In this document: piece after piece, positions 40,613-57,096 of the stretch
Numbering within the stretch: the first letter of the stretch is position 1
Layout: the number at the start of each line of letters is the position of its first letter
DNA from: Chaenocephalus aceratus
Taxonomy: Eukaryota > Chordata > Actinopteri > Perciformes > Channichthyidae
Direction of reading: 5' to 3'
NCBI GenBank assembly: GCA_023974075.1
Contig: CM043789.1
Location: forward strand, 31,340,040-31,404,039
Length of the DNA stretch: 64,000 bases
Notes under the pieces: generated by a model
The model's database searches: none
What the model was told of the DNA's origin: nothing
What the model saw: only the letters and a program-made list of their open reading frames with translations
Made by a program: the position numbers and the translations under genes

Positions 40613-40930
40613 GAAGAGAGAGAGAGCAGCAGCAGCCCAGAGAAGAGCAATCTCTCACACTCGTACTTTTATACTCTCCTTTGGTGGGGACGATGTAAGA
40701 ACATGAGACAAAATGGTATTCTAATTTAACAAACTCCTAACTAATGCATATATGGACTAATGCATATACAGACAAGACACTCTTAATTCTTATTATCTTT
40801 TAAAGTGTAAAATGTAATGTAATGGTTTGCTCTGATTAGTGAGAGTAAGAATCACATTCAGCGTTTTTTTAATTAAAAACTATATTTCTACACTTTTTCT
40901 CTCTCTCTCTAAGACACACGCGAACACATG

Positions 40931-40961
<31 letters not shown>

Positions 40962-41945
40962 CATACACTATCTTTTCCTTTGTCCTCTGAGAATATTCAG
41001 CCTCCACACTTTCCAAAGGATGTCATCGAAAAAGTCGGGGATTTCCTTTTTTTCCCTTGACCTTCAATTTAGTTCTGGTTCTTAAACAATGGGCCCCGTT
41101 TATAATTCATCACATCTCCATTGATTTGGAATTTATTCTTCCTGGGACCTTATTTCAAAATGAGAATATAAATGTATTGTATTAGACGAGATGGCCATGC
41201 ATATTCAAAATCATTTTGTCCATATCAACATGTAAGAAATTGTGAAGCCTCCAGAAATTGCAGGTGTTTTCATTTGGATGAGATCATTTTTAACAATGAT
41301 CCGTTATATTGGATCGCTGGTATAAGGCCTTGAAGTATTGGATTCAGATGAAATGACTGGATTTACCATCGACTGTAGATAAAAAATGAATGCACATTCT
41401 TATACAATGCTCTGTCTTATGCATGGTGTTCACTCAGATAGTCTCACCGGGAGGAAAGGAAGAAGCCCCTTGTAAGAAAGAGTGGGCTTTAACATATAGG
41501 ATCTGTGGAATGATTTGGATGAGAAGGTACTTTGCTGCCTTATGCAAATTATCTTCATAAAAATGACATGCCAACCTCCAATCACTGACCAATTAATGAC
41601 CTTCGGGGGCATCGTGTGACACATCAACGGCACTAATTTATACTTGACAGGTCCCCTGGTGCGTGCCGGCAAAGTCCGCATGTCTGTGTGTGAGCTGCCA
41701 TTCTGCACCAGTTGAGCTCATTACCATGGAAACCCAGTTTGCAGATATGTGGGTTTGTGTCACCAAAGAAACTATCCTCATCACAACATACAGCATGTGT
41801 GTTTTTAATTCCATTTATAACAATATCCCACTTGTGTCCGATGAGTGTGTGTTGGTCCACCTCAAGTCCAGTTTTGGTCAAGCTGATCTCTTACACTGTA
41901 TCAACTCAATCAGCCCCTGTTATGTCCCATCAATCACTGTAGTCG

Positions 41946-49028
<7,083 letters not shown>

Positions 49029-49055
49029 TGTGACCCGCTCTATCGAAATCAGTCG
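49029..49055 (+). repeat. 27-bp inverted repeat, left arm
   Basis: Matches 54775-54801 in inverse orientation at 25 of 27 positions; the perfect core is gctctatcgaaatcagtcg. It may be the terminus of an older DNA transposon into which the Gypsy element inserted. Confidence 0.75.
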
Positions 49056-49192
49056 GAAGTCTCAACGGCTCATTCATTTCAGAATAAACGTGTATTTGCA
49101 TAAAAAAAATGTTTTTCGGGGTTCGGGTGTTTTGTTTGATTTTAAACAAACAAAGTCTTGGCTTTCAGAATATGAAACTTTAATTTCCAAAC

Positions 49193-50014
49193 TCACACGA
49201 TAAATACATTCTTTAAGCTTGTAAAGGGAAGATGACAGGCACCTCTTCTTTCACACACACATACGGGTATTGGGCCGAGGGCGACACCGCACTTCCGGTA
49301 TCCGCCATTAATGAGGTAAGACCTCGGAGTAACACACTCTTTTGAGACGATCGCAGGTGTCTTCCAGGACTTCTCGTTGTCGAGCTTGGTGTAGACTGTG
49401 TCTCCTGGCTGTAGAGCTGGTAGATGCCTGGAACCATGTCGTCGGTTGTAATAAAAAGCTTGTTTTTGTTTTGCTTTCTCACTTGTGTCCTTTAGTCTGT
49501 TAGGCCATTTAGGCCGTAGATTTTTCTCGAGTGTCGGCAGCGTCGTTCTGATCTTTCTCCCCATTAGCAGTTCTGCTGGACTGACTCCTGTGGTAGTACA
49601 GGGAGTGGATCTATAGCACATAAGGGCTATCAGTGGATCTTCCTGACGAAGGATTCTCTTAGCGGTCTGTACTGCTCTTTCTGCATCACCGTTTCCTTGA
49701 GGATGGTGAGGACGAGACGTGATGTGTCTGAAGTCCAACCGCTGTGCCAGCTCCCGGAATTCTGCACTGGAGAATTGGGGACCATTGTCACTCACAACCT
49801 CTTCAGGAATTCCAAACCTAGCAAAGGTCGTTTTAAGTCTCTGGGTGACAAGGGCACTGGTCGTAGATGGTAGTTGTAGTATTTCCAGGTACCGTGAATA
49901 GTAGTCTGAAATAACAAGGTAGTTGTGCTTGTTATGTTCACAGAGGTCGAGAGCGGTGTGGAAATAAGCGGCTCCTTTTGTTGAGCCCGCTTCTGCTCCT
50001 GACAGCTCCTGCAT
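49193..50014 (-). pseudogene. Gypsy integrase core and C-terminal part
   Basis: Open 273-codon frame. The catalytic triad is readable: Asp23 (in ALDLCEHN), Asp76 (VVSDNGPQF) and Glu112 (GDAERAV), with the canonical 35-residue spacing between the last two. Then a Gypsy-type C-terminal region with LQPGDTVYTKLD. The last 35 or so residues (from KCGVALG) do not look like integrase and mark the truncation point. The first 20 residues are out of register with the upstream integrase N-terminus, which ends in another frame at about 49960, so a frameshift or small deletion separates them. Integrase would join the cDNA to chromosomal DNA. Confidence 0.85.
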
Positions 50015-50826
50015 ATGTTGACAATGTTCTTAATGTCTACAGAGAGCCCCGGCCACCAAACTGATGCATTCACCCTTTCTCTGCATTTTGAGAGCCCCTG
50101 GTGTCCCTCATGTATTTTCTGCAAAATGTCTGCTCTCAGTGACCCCGGAACCACAATCCTGTTTCCTCGTATGACTAAGCCATCAGCTTCCGATAGCTCA
50201 TTTTTCACTTTGGTGTAGTCCCTGATGTTCAGTGGAACATTACTACTGTATTCAGGCCATCCTGCCCAAATCAGCTTGATGACAGCCTGAAGCTCACTGT
50301 CGGCTGCTGTCTCTTTTCTGATATTCTCCATTCTCGTTGGAGATGCTGGGATGCCCTGTATCACTGTGGCTACATAGCATGCCACATCTTCTTGAGTGTC
50401 AGTCTCTTCCTTTGTATGTGTCTGTGGGCTTCGGGACAGTGTGTCAGCGACAATAAGGGTCTTCCCAGGCACATGCTCTGCTAAAGGTTTGTACCTCATG
50501 AGCCTCATTAGTAGACGCTGACATCTCAAGGGGACGTTATCTAGGCTTTGTTTGTTGATCAGTGGCACTAATGGTTTGTGGTCGGTCTCCAGCCTGAACT
50601 GATCCAAGCCACATAGATACTTGTCAAACTTCTCACAGGCCCATACGCTAGCCAAGCACTCCTTTTCTATCTGGGCGTAGCGTGTCTCCGCTTCTGTGAG
50701 ACGCCTCGAACAGTAGGCTACTGGCTTCCACTCCTCTTCATGGAGCTGGAGGAGAACCACCCCCCAGGCCATAGCTACTGGCATCAGCAGACACCGCTGT
50801 GGCTTTAACCACATCATAGAAGACAA
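49960..50826 (-). pseudogene. Gypsy RNase H and integrase N-terminal zinc domain
   Basis: One frame reading VAYCSRRLTEAETRYAQIEK and LETDHKPLVPLINKQ (RNase H), LSRSPQ, then the HHCC integrase domain (ILQKIHEGHQGLSKCRERV ... CRSCQEQK) and the start of the linker. It is disconnected from the RT frame by a one-base change in a G-run near 50765. Downstream it continues about 50 codons in a wrong frame over the integrase core, which shows that the break is near 49960. Confidence 0.85.
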
Positions 50827-51271
50827 GAACAGGTGCTGTGGTCAGCATTGTCTTAATGTTCTCAAAAGCTGACTGCTGTGAGTGACCCCAGGTCCAGATG
50901 TTCCTGCTCTTCAGAAGCTCGTACAGTGGTTGACCTATTGTGGAAAGGTTTGGAACGTACCTACCCAGGTAGTTCACCATGTCCAGGACTCTTTTCAACT
51001 CATGGACGTTTCCTGGTGGAGCCAGCTGATGTATGGCTACAACTTTATCAGGGTCGGGCCTGACTCCTGACTGGTCGATGAGATGTCCCAGAAAGCGTAG
51101 CTGGCTTTGTCTGAGGGAGCATTTATCTTTATTAAGTTGTAAGCCTGCTGACTCCACACGCTGTAGTACCTTCTCGAGTCTGTCGTCGTGCTGTTCTGTC
51201 GATGTCCCATAGACCAGGATATCGTCCATGAAGACTTCAACGCCTTCCAGCCCCTGCAGAGTCTCTAGCAT
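50738..51271 (-). pseudogene. Gypsy reverse transcriptase, C-terminal half
   Basis: 177 codons beginning just before the catalytic motif C (VFMDDILVYG, residues 13-22), followed by the thumb/connection region (LRFLGHLIDQSGVRPDPDKV) and the first RNase H residues (VSADASSYGLGG), where the frame breaks. The FMDD aspartates are intact. Confidence 0.85.
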
Positions 51272-51367
51272 TTTCCGCTGGAAGATCTCAGGTGCACTGG
51301 AAATCCCGAAAGGTAACCTTTTGAAACAGTATCTGCCAAACGGTGTTATAAAGGTTGACTTGTTAAT

Positions 51368-51649
51368 TTACAGCTGACTGGGTGCCGTGGGATTTGCCAG
51401 AACCCACTTGCAGCGTCGAGAGAGGAAAACACATAGCTTTGCAGTTATTTCATCAGAGGTAGGTAAGATGTAGCGCTCTCTTTTTACTGACTCATTTAGT
51501 CTTTTCAGGTCCACACAGATCCTGGCTTTGCCTGTGGTTTTCTTTAGAACGGGCACCATAGGAGCACACCATTCAGTTGGCTGTGTTACCTTCTCGATGA
51601 CACCGTTCTTCTCCATCCTCTGCAGTTCCTCTTTTACCATCTGTAACAT
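51368..51649 (-). pseudogene. Gypsy reverse transcriptase, N-terminal half
   Basis: 93 codons with EELQRMEKNGVIEKVTQPTE, KARICVDLKRLNESV and the start of the palm. Motif A (family SSLDAASGFWQ) is present in the DNA but shifted out of frame by a small deletion just after the block DEITAKLC. A second length change near 51360 shifts the frame again before the FMDD part. The reverse transcriptase is therefore non-functional. Confidence 0.8.
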
Positions 51650-52947
51650 TGCATTGGGAAGGGCACACGACGTGCTGTATGCACTGCATATGGTTGAGCC
51701 CCATCCTTTAATTGGATTTTAACAGGTTCCGTTTTTAGTGTGCCGTGCTCACCATAGGCTTGAAGGTGTTCACTGGTAGTGAATTTCACTTCATCAACAT
51801 GCCTCACCAGGTTTATCTCCACTGACAAATCCCGGCTGAGTAGGTTATTGACACTCTGGCCACGGACTACACATGCTTCAAATAGGTAGTTATTTCCCTT
51901 GTAACTAACTGTAGCATTAAAGCGTCCCAGACACAACAGTTCACCTCCTGGGCTGTCTAATGGGATGTCAGCTGGTTTCAGAGTTTTTGGTGGAGTGAGT
52001 GTGTGAAATGCATCCTCACATAAGACGCTGACATCAGCTCCTGTGTCAATTTTAAATTCCATTGGAGTAGAATCCACCTGGAGCTGTACTGTCCACTGCT
52101 CTTTCTCATCTGCACTGCACACTGAGCCTAAGAAATAATGGGTCTGCTCAGCCTGTACAGTCCCGGTGACCTCATTCACTGATCTATTGCTGTTTCGGCA
52201 CTCTCTGGCCCAATGTCCTATTTTATTGCACTTGTGGCATGTAGCTTTAGCTGCAGGACACCCTTCTTCCTTGCTCTGCTGTGATTTCCCACATTTACCA
52301 CATTTCCTTTCACTTCCCCCCCATTTTCTGTCTTTTGACTTGCCTTGAAGTTGTTGAGGTTTCCATTTGTTATTTCTTTCTTTGAATCGCACCTCCTGTA
52401 CTGATCCCACTGTGTCTTCCTGCAGACTCACTTGTGCTGCGACCTCCTCTGACTGCCTGACGGTCCGTATCGTCAGTGCTAGTGTTAGGTCCGCCGTTAG
52501 CTGCAGCCTGCGCGAGAGCTTTCTGTCTCGTATCCCGACAACAATTCGGTCGCGGATATTCTCATCTCGGCTTACGCCAAACTCATAGTGTTCAGATAGA
52601 TCATACAGGGCTCGGATGAAACCCTCTGCCTTCTCCCCTGGCCGCTGGACCCGCTGGTGGAAACATGCCCTCTCGTGGATAACGTTCCTCCTCGGGAAAA
52701 AGTACTCGTTGAACTTTCCCACCACAACGGCAAAGTCATCGCCGTCATCTTCTTCGGCAAAAGTGAAAGACTTGAATATGTTTTCTGCCTCGTTGCCCAT
52801 GGCATAAATCAGGCAGCTCACCTGCACTCTCCCGTCATCTTTATCGAGTTTAGTAGCGAGTCTGTACCGCTCAAAGCGTTGCCTCCATTCTGGCCATTCA
52901 GTCGGTTTATCAAACGAAAAGTTCGCTGGGGGATTACATTTGGCCAT
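51634..52947 (-). CDS. Gypsy gag-protease ORF (437 codons, intact)
   Basis: The best preserved Gypsy frame. Residues 1-165 are a capsid-like region opening MAKCNPPANFSFDKPTEWPE. Residues 216-250 hold cysteine clusters ending in a CCHC zinc knuckle (CHKCNKIGHWAREC, 237-250) for RNA binding. A retropepsin-like aspartic protease follows, with the active-site motif DTGADVS at 301-307. The frame stops at a 5-bp length change just where pol should continue (overlapping the RT frame at 51634-51649), so the gag-pol fusion is lost. No stop interrupts gag or protease, which suggests the element is not very old. Confidence 0.85.
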   Translation of the reverse strand: MAKCNPPANFSFDKPTEWPEWRQRFERYRLATKLDKDDGRVQVSCLIYAMGNEAENIFKSFTFAEEDDGDDFAVVVGKFNEYFFPRRNVIHERACFHQRVQRPGEKAEGFIRALYDLSEHYEFGVSRDENIRDRIVVGIRDRKLSRRLQLTADLTLALTIRTVRQSEEVAAQVSLQEDTVGSVQEVRFKERNNKWKPQQLQGKSKDRKWGGSERKCGKCGKSQQSKEEGCPAAKATCHKCNKIGHWARECRNSNRSVNEVTGTVQAEQTHYFLGSVCSADEKEQWTVQLQVDSTPMEFKIDTGADVSVLCEDAFHTLTPPKTLKPADIPLDSPGGELLCLGRFNATVSYKGNNYLFEACVVRGQSVNNLLSRDLSVEINLVRHVDEVKFTTSEHLQAYGEHGTLKTEPVKIQLKDGAQPYAVHTARRVPFPMQCYRW

Positions 52948-53000
52948 TCCGCCGTCTATATTCCTCTACTTTGTCTTGTTTAATTTCTGTGACTCACCGG

Positions 53001-53015
53001 TCACTTCTGACACCA
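53001..53015 (-). other. Primer-binding site of the Gypsy element
   Basis: On the minus strand TGGTGTCAGAAGTGA follows directly after the LTR end (...TCTACA). The leading TGG pairs with a tRNA CCA end. The same 15 bases occur next to the LTR of the younger element (54217-54231). Confidence 0.7.
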
Positions 53016-53140
53016 TGTAGAATGATCGAGGATCGAGTATCTTTCACGACTCAGGTTTATTGTACAGTACATCAAGACATTACAGTAGGCAGCGACAACA
53101 CAACTCGCGGGTTTAATGCTAATTAATACTTACTTAATAC
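53016..53140 (-). repeat. Gypsy LTR, inner portion
   Basis: Starts TGTAGAATG in plus coordinates. It contains ggtttattgtacag, whose complement carries AATAAA, a likely polyadenylation signal in the minus orientation. It is broken at 53140 by the younger LTR element and resumes after 54546 (tctcaagtatagc...). Confidence 0.65.
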
Positions 53141-53450
53141 TGTAACGTTCGCAAGGTGGAGTCGGAAACAGGCTTCTCGTTATTAGGCTTTAATAACAGA
53201 TATTCTTACAGATGATCACAGGTACCGGTACATTGTGGGGGTTCTACCTCACACTTCCCACACTGACTTAACTCCTACCCCGACACATATAAATATAGCA
53301 GTGTCTACGTCACAACTCCCCGCCCTCCCCCGTCCGCTCCCCCAACCACAGGCCCGCACCTCAACCAGCATCACTGTGCAGCTCTATGATTGGCAGAGAG
53401 ACGGGGGATGCCTGAGTGACACCCTGAACATCCTATGCAGGATCGCTACA
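53141..53450 (-). repeat. LTR copy 1 of the young element
   Basis: 310 bp. Contains cttaataacag-type A/T-rich and ataaatatagc motifs usable as TATA or polyadenylation signals. Matches the other copy with no difference found by eye. Confidence 0.9.
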
Positions 53451-54153
53451 CTACCCCCCCACTACAAAGTTCCTCGCCCACGAGGAACAAATAAAACACA
53501 GCACAAACACTCCCCCCACCCTCTCCAGTACTCTGCAGGGACCAACCCACTGGCTGTCCACTGACACGCTGGTCTCCACGCTGTCCACTGACACGCTGGT
53601 CTCCACACTGGTCTCCACGCTGTCCACTGACACGCTGGTCTCCACGCTGTCCACTGACACGCTGGTCTCCACACTGGTCTCCACGCTGGTCTCCACGCTG
53701 GTCTCCACGCTGTCCACTGACACGCTGGTCTCCACACTGGTCTCCACGCTGGTCTCCACGCTGGTCTCCACGCTGTCCACTGACACGCTGGTCTCCACGC
53801 TGGTCTCCACGCTGGTCTCCACGCTGTCCACTGACACGCTGGTCTCCACGCTGTGAGGAGAACCCTTTATAGATGGGCTGAGAGTGTGGCTGGTCTTATG
53901 CCTTTTCAGAGGCTGCTGGTCGATGGGCGCCGCCATTGTTGTTTACATCCAGCTTGGAAATGGCGCGAAATGCCGCGGAAGACGGCGACATTCCCGCGTC
54001 TCTAGCCATCTTCACCGCCGACTCTCTCAGGCGCTCTCTCGCCTCCCGTGCACTCATGAACTCCCCGCTCATGTCCTTCGACCACCCGCATGCTCCCTCT
54101 TCCTCTCCATCACTACTTTCCTGCTTCACTCCCATCTTGCTGAACTTTTCCAT
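53451..54153 (-). CDS. Interior frames of the young LTR element (gag-like?)
   Basis: Two overlapping minus frames. The first (53896-54153, 85 codons) opens MEKFSKMGVKQESSDGEEEG and is acidic then basic with an amphipathic stretch (REARERLRESAVKMARDAG). The second (53451-53936, 161 codons) opens MAAPIDQQPLKRHKTSH and is mostly a Val-Glu-Thr-Ser / Val-Ser-Val-Asp-Ser repeat, ending in CRVLERVGGVFVLCFICSSW. Neither matches a family I know. They may be leftovers of gag and of the 3' end of pol brought together by an internal deletion, or a small protein of its own. Function is unknown. Confidence 0.4.
53554..53850. repeat. Two-block minisatellite (15 bp + 12 bp units)
   Basis: Exactly tiled by a 15-bp block (ctgtccactgacacg, 7 copies) and a 12-bp block (ctggtctccacg/a, 16 copies). 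Each 15-mer is followed by 1, 2, 1, 4, 4, 3 and 1 copies of the 12-mer in turn (7x15 + 16x12 = 297 bp). Both lengths are multiples of three, so the minus frame stays open through all variants. Confidence 0.95.
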
Positions 54154-54232
54154 CTCTGCTAGCTCCGTGACGCAGTTACGGACTCCCGTCAGGATAGACG
54201 TCCTCCGTTCGAAAAGTCACTTCTGACACCAA

Positions 54233-54542
54233 TGTAACGTTCGCAAGGTGGAGTCGGAAACAGGCTTCTCGTTATTAGGCTTTAATAACAGATATTCTTA
54301 CAGATGATCACAGGTACCGGTACATTGTGGGGGTTCTACCTCACACTTCCCACACTGACTTAACTCCTACCCCGACACATATAAATATAGCAGTGTCTAC
54401 GTCACAACTCCCCGCCCTCCCCCGTCCGCTCCCCCAACCACAGGCCCGCACCTCAACCAGCATCACTGTGCAGCTCTATGATTGGCAGAGAGACGGGGGA
54501 TGCCTGAGTGACACCCTGAACATCCTATGCAGGATCGCTACA
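54233..54542 (-). repeat. LTR copy 2 of the young element
   Basis: 310 bp; the 5' LTR in the element's own (minus) orientation, next to the primer-binding site. Confidence 0.9.
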
Positions 54543-54774
54543 ATACTCTCAAGTATAGCAATCCTTCGCATGCCGTAAAGCATGTCGCAACACTGTCACA
54601 ACAGCCTTAACTCTGTATGCATTGTATGCATATGTGACAGGTGATAGTCATTATATAATGTGACATATTTCGCTTAATATTTGGAGTACAAAAACAATCC
54701 TGATATCATTAAAAAGCTAGGAATATCCTCTTTTCAGCAGTGTATACAACTCAAAATGTGTCTTCGGGTCAATG

Positions 54775-54801
54775 CGACTGATTTCGATAGAGCAGTTCAC
54801 A
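54775..54801 (-). repeat. 27-bp inverted repeat, right arm
   Basis: Partner of 49029-49055. The two arms enclose the Gypsy nest. Confidence 0.75.
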
Positions 54802-55382
54802 AATAGGTATATCTTCCCTTTTTGTTGTTGGTTGCATCTTCATTTTGTCCGGCAAACAAAGTGTGCATGTTGAGTCGCTGAGTGACTAAAACTCAACATA
54901 AATATATGATATCAAATGGAAAGTAAATCCTTTATATAAAATCATACAGCCTAATCAAATATTGCAGAATTAGTAATTCCCTTAAATTGCACTTATTGCT
55001 CTGTTTCTCAATACAGGGAGCACTAAACCTTTTAAATGATGGCATGTATTTCAATAACATGTTATTGGCCTTAATTCCATGAAAATAATTCAACACATTG
55101 AGACATTACACTTTACTGTAATGAAAACAAGGAAATACCCTTTAAATGGATATACAGTACAGTGAAACATTCACTTGTGTTATTCACTTACTCATAAAAT
55201 ATATCAAAATAAATCAGACAAATGAATCACCGTGGAGAAAAAAGACAGCCTCAGTTTCATAAGCAAGGGAGGCCTAGGAGGGCAGAAAGATCCGCATGAA
55301 GAGACAATAACAAGATCACACTGCAGATTAATTGACAACATAAACCACTTAAAAGACACACACACACACACGCACGCACGCG

Positions 55383-55431
<49 letters not shown>

Positions 55432-56471
55432 CAGCAGGGTTAAATCCAGGGTGGAGACACTCAGTTCTGTGGTTGATGCTGTTTCTCTAATTACAGGGTG
55501 TTGTGAATAAAAAGTAAATGTTAGTGGCCACTTGCAGGTCATCATCATAACTAACACACACACACATCCGTTTTGTGAGTTACGTAATGCTTGTTTACTG
55601 GGGGCCAGAGGTAAGCAGCCGTGACAGCATAAAAGCCAGACGGGCCGTGTGCTGATGGGAGGCGAGTGAAGGGGGGGTTAGAGGAGCTGGAGGCCACCGT
55701 GTTGGAGCCGACAGGGACAACAGCAGAGGGTTCTCCTGGCTCTAATTGGCTCTTTACATGGAGGAGAGGTTCATGGTGTCAGTCGTCCTTCCCCATCACC
55801 TCCTTTACTCTCCTCTCCCTTCCTTTTCCTCTTTCTCTCTTTGTCAGGACGGAGAAGTGATGGGTCACTGATCAGGATTAATGGCTGTCGTTTTGATTAT
55901 TTTTCTCGTCTTTTTATAACATCTCCCTTCCCTCTCATTCTCACTACGGAAGATCATTAGTTACTGTGTGGCTTATTTGCTATTTTAATCATTTCATTTG
56001 AACACATACTTATAATGGGGGAAACAATGAAACAAATACCTTGTTTAAATTCCCTCCAATCCAAAAATCCCCCCTCCGTTCCTCCTTCACTGTTAACTCC
56101 TCTGCCCCCTTTCAAACTCCCTTTTTCAAGATTCCTGAAAGCAAGCCAAGGTGTACAGTTGACAGCAGGCTCTAGTGATTAAGTCTTTTCATTGGCTAAT
56201 TAGCCCCTACAGCAGTCGCACACAGGCGCGGCAAACAAGGACCGACTCACCAAACGATCAAAGACACAGCCTGTCAGGAGGCTCAAACACTCGCTGCACC
56301 TGTGGGACAGTCACACAGAGACACACACACGCAGTTGTACCTGTGGGACGGTCGCCTTCACTCTGTCTCATGCACACACAGGCACATAGTAACACACACA
56401 CACACACACACACTCACTCATCATGTATCATACCTGTAGGAGATTCCCCTGTGTCTTACTGAGTTGAAATG

Positions 56472-56511
<40 letters not shown>

Positions 56512-56800
56512 GGACACATTTTAACAAGAAAACACTCTTTCTCTGCATGTAGGTGCACATACACACTGACACACAAAGGCACTCTCTCTAAACACTTAAT
56601 CAGCATTGAAAAGAGGGAAAGCGATACAGAACAAAAAGGAAAACCTATTTGTTATCCCACAGGAGAATATAGATTTTGTTTTATTATAACTGCTTGGAGT
56701 GATTTAACTCAGATGTCAGACATTATTTATATGAGTACATGAAATAGGTTAAAACTTATATTATAGTGATTTATTTAAATAAAATGTATGTACTGTTGAA
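54802..56800. other. Non-coding DNA with CA tracts
   Basis: (CA)n runs at 55356-55430, about 56395-56412 and 56479-56505. No exon recognised; a 64-codon frame at 55666 has no domain. Confidence 0.45.
55356..55430. repeat. (CA)n - (CG)n - (CA)n compound microsatellite
   Basis: A CA run, then cgcacgcacgcgcgcgcgcg, then a longer CA run; alternating purine-pyrimidine throughout. Confidence 0.95.
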
Positions 56801-56821
56801 CCTCAGATTGAGGAGGAATAA

Positions 56822-57096
56822 TGTGGATTCCGTCCTGGTCGTGGAACGACGGATCAGCTGTTTACACTCGCAAGGATCCTGGAGGGGCCTGGGAGTACGC
56901 TTATCCGGTCTACATGTGTTTTGTAGACTTGGAGAAGGCGTATGACCGGTTTCCCAGGGAGTTACTGTGGGAGGTGCTGCAGGAGTATGGGGTGAGGGGG
57001 TCTCTACTCAGGGCCATCCAATCTCTGTACTCCCAAAGCGAGAGCTGTGTCCGGGTCCTCAGCAATAAGTCGGACCCATTTCCGGTGAGGGTTGGC
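56822..57096 (+). pseudogene. RTE reverse transcriptase, part 1 (motif A side)
   Basis: Reads GGAWEYAYPVYMCFVDLEKA with the motif A aspartate in FVDLEKAYDR, then LLWEVLQEYGVRGSLLRAIQ and SDPFPVRVG, where the hAT interrupts the frame. Near the start the family text is disturbed (VYTRKDPGG), indicating a small frame error. Confidence 0.8.

Larger units (their letters stand above)
53141..54542 (-). mobile_element. Young non-autonomous LTR retrotransposon (1402 bp)
   Basis: Two LTRs of 310 bp (53141-53450 and 54233-54542) that I read as identical, each starting TGTAACGTTCG and ending GGATCGCTACA. Flanking duplication ATAC (53137-53140; 54543-54546). The minus-strand order is LTR, primer-binding site (54217-54231, one base from the LTR), 782 bp interior, purine tract (agtgggggggtag, complement of 53451-53463), LTR. 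The interior holds no protease, RT or integrase, so movement depends on enzymes supplied elsewhere. Confidence 0.9.
49193..54590 (-). mobile_element. Ty3/Gypsy LTR retrotransposon, minus strand, decayed
   Basis: Gene order on the minus strand is gag-protease, reverse transcriptase, RNase H, integrase, typical of Ty3/Gypsy. The 5' LTR begins (in plus coordinates) at 53016 with TGTAGAATG. It is preceded by a primer-binding site (53001-53015). The LTR is interrupted by the younger element at 53141-54542, and its outer end is not certain (about 54590). No 3' LTR was found left of 49193; the integrase C-terminus runs into unrelated sequence, so the element is 3'-truncated. Confidence 0.8.

Noticed and set aside
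53554..53850. Possible CRISPR-like array
   Set aside because: Repeat blocks are contiguous without unique spacers, in a eukaryotic retroelement; it is a minisatellite.
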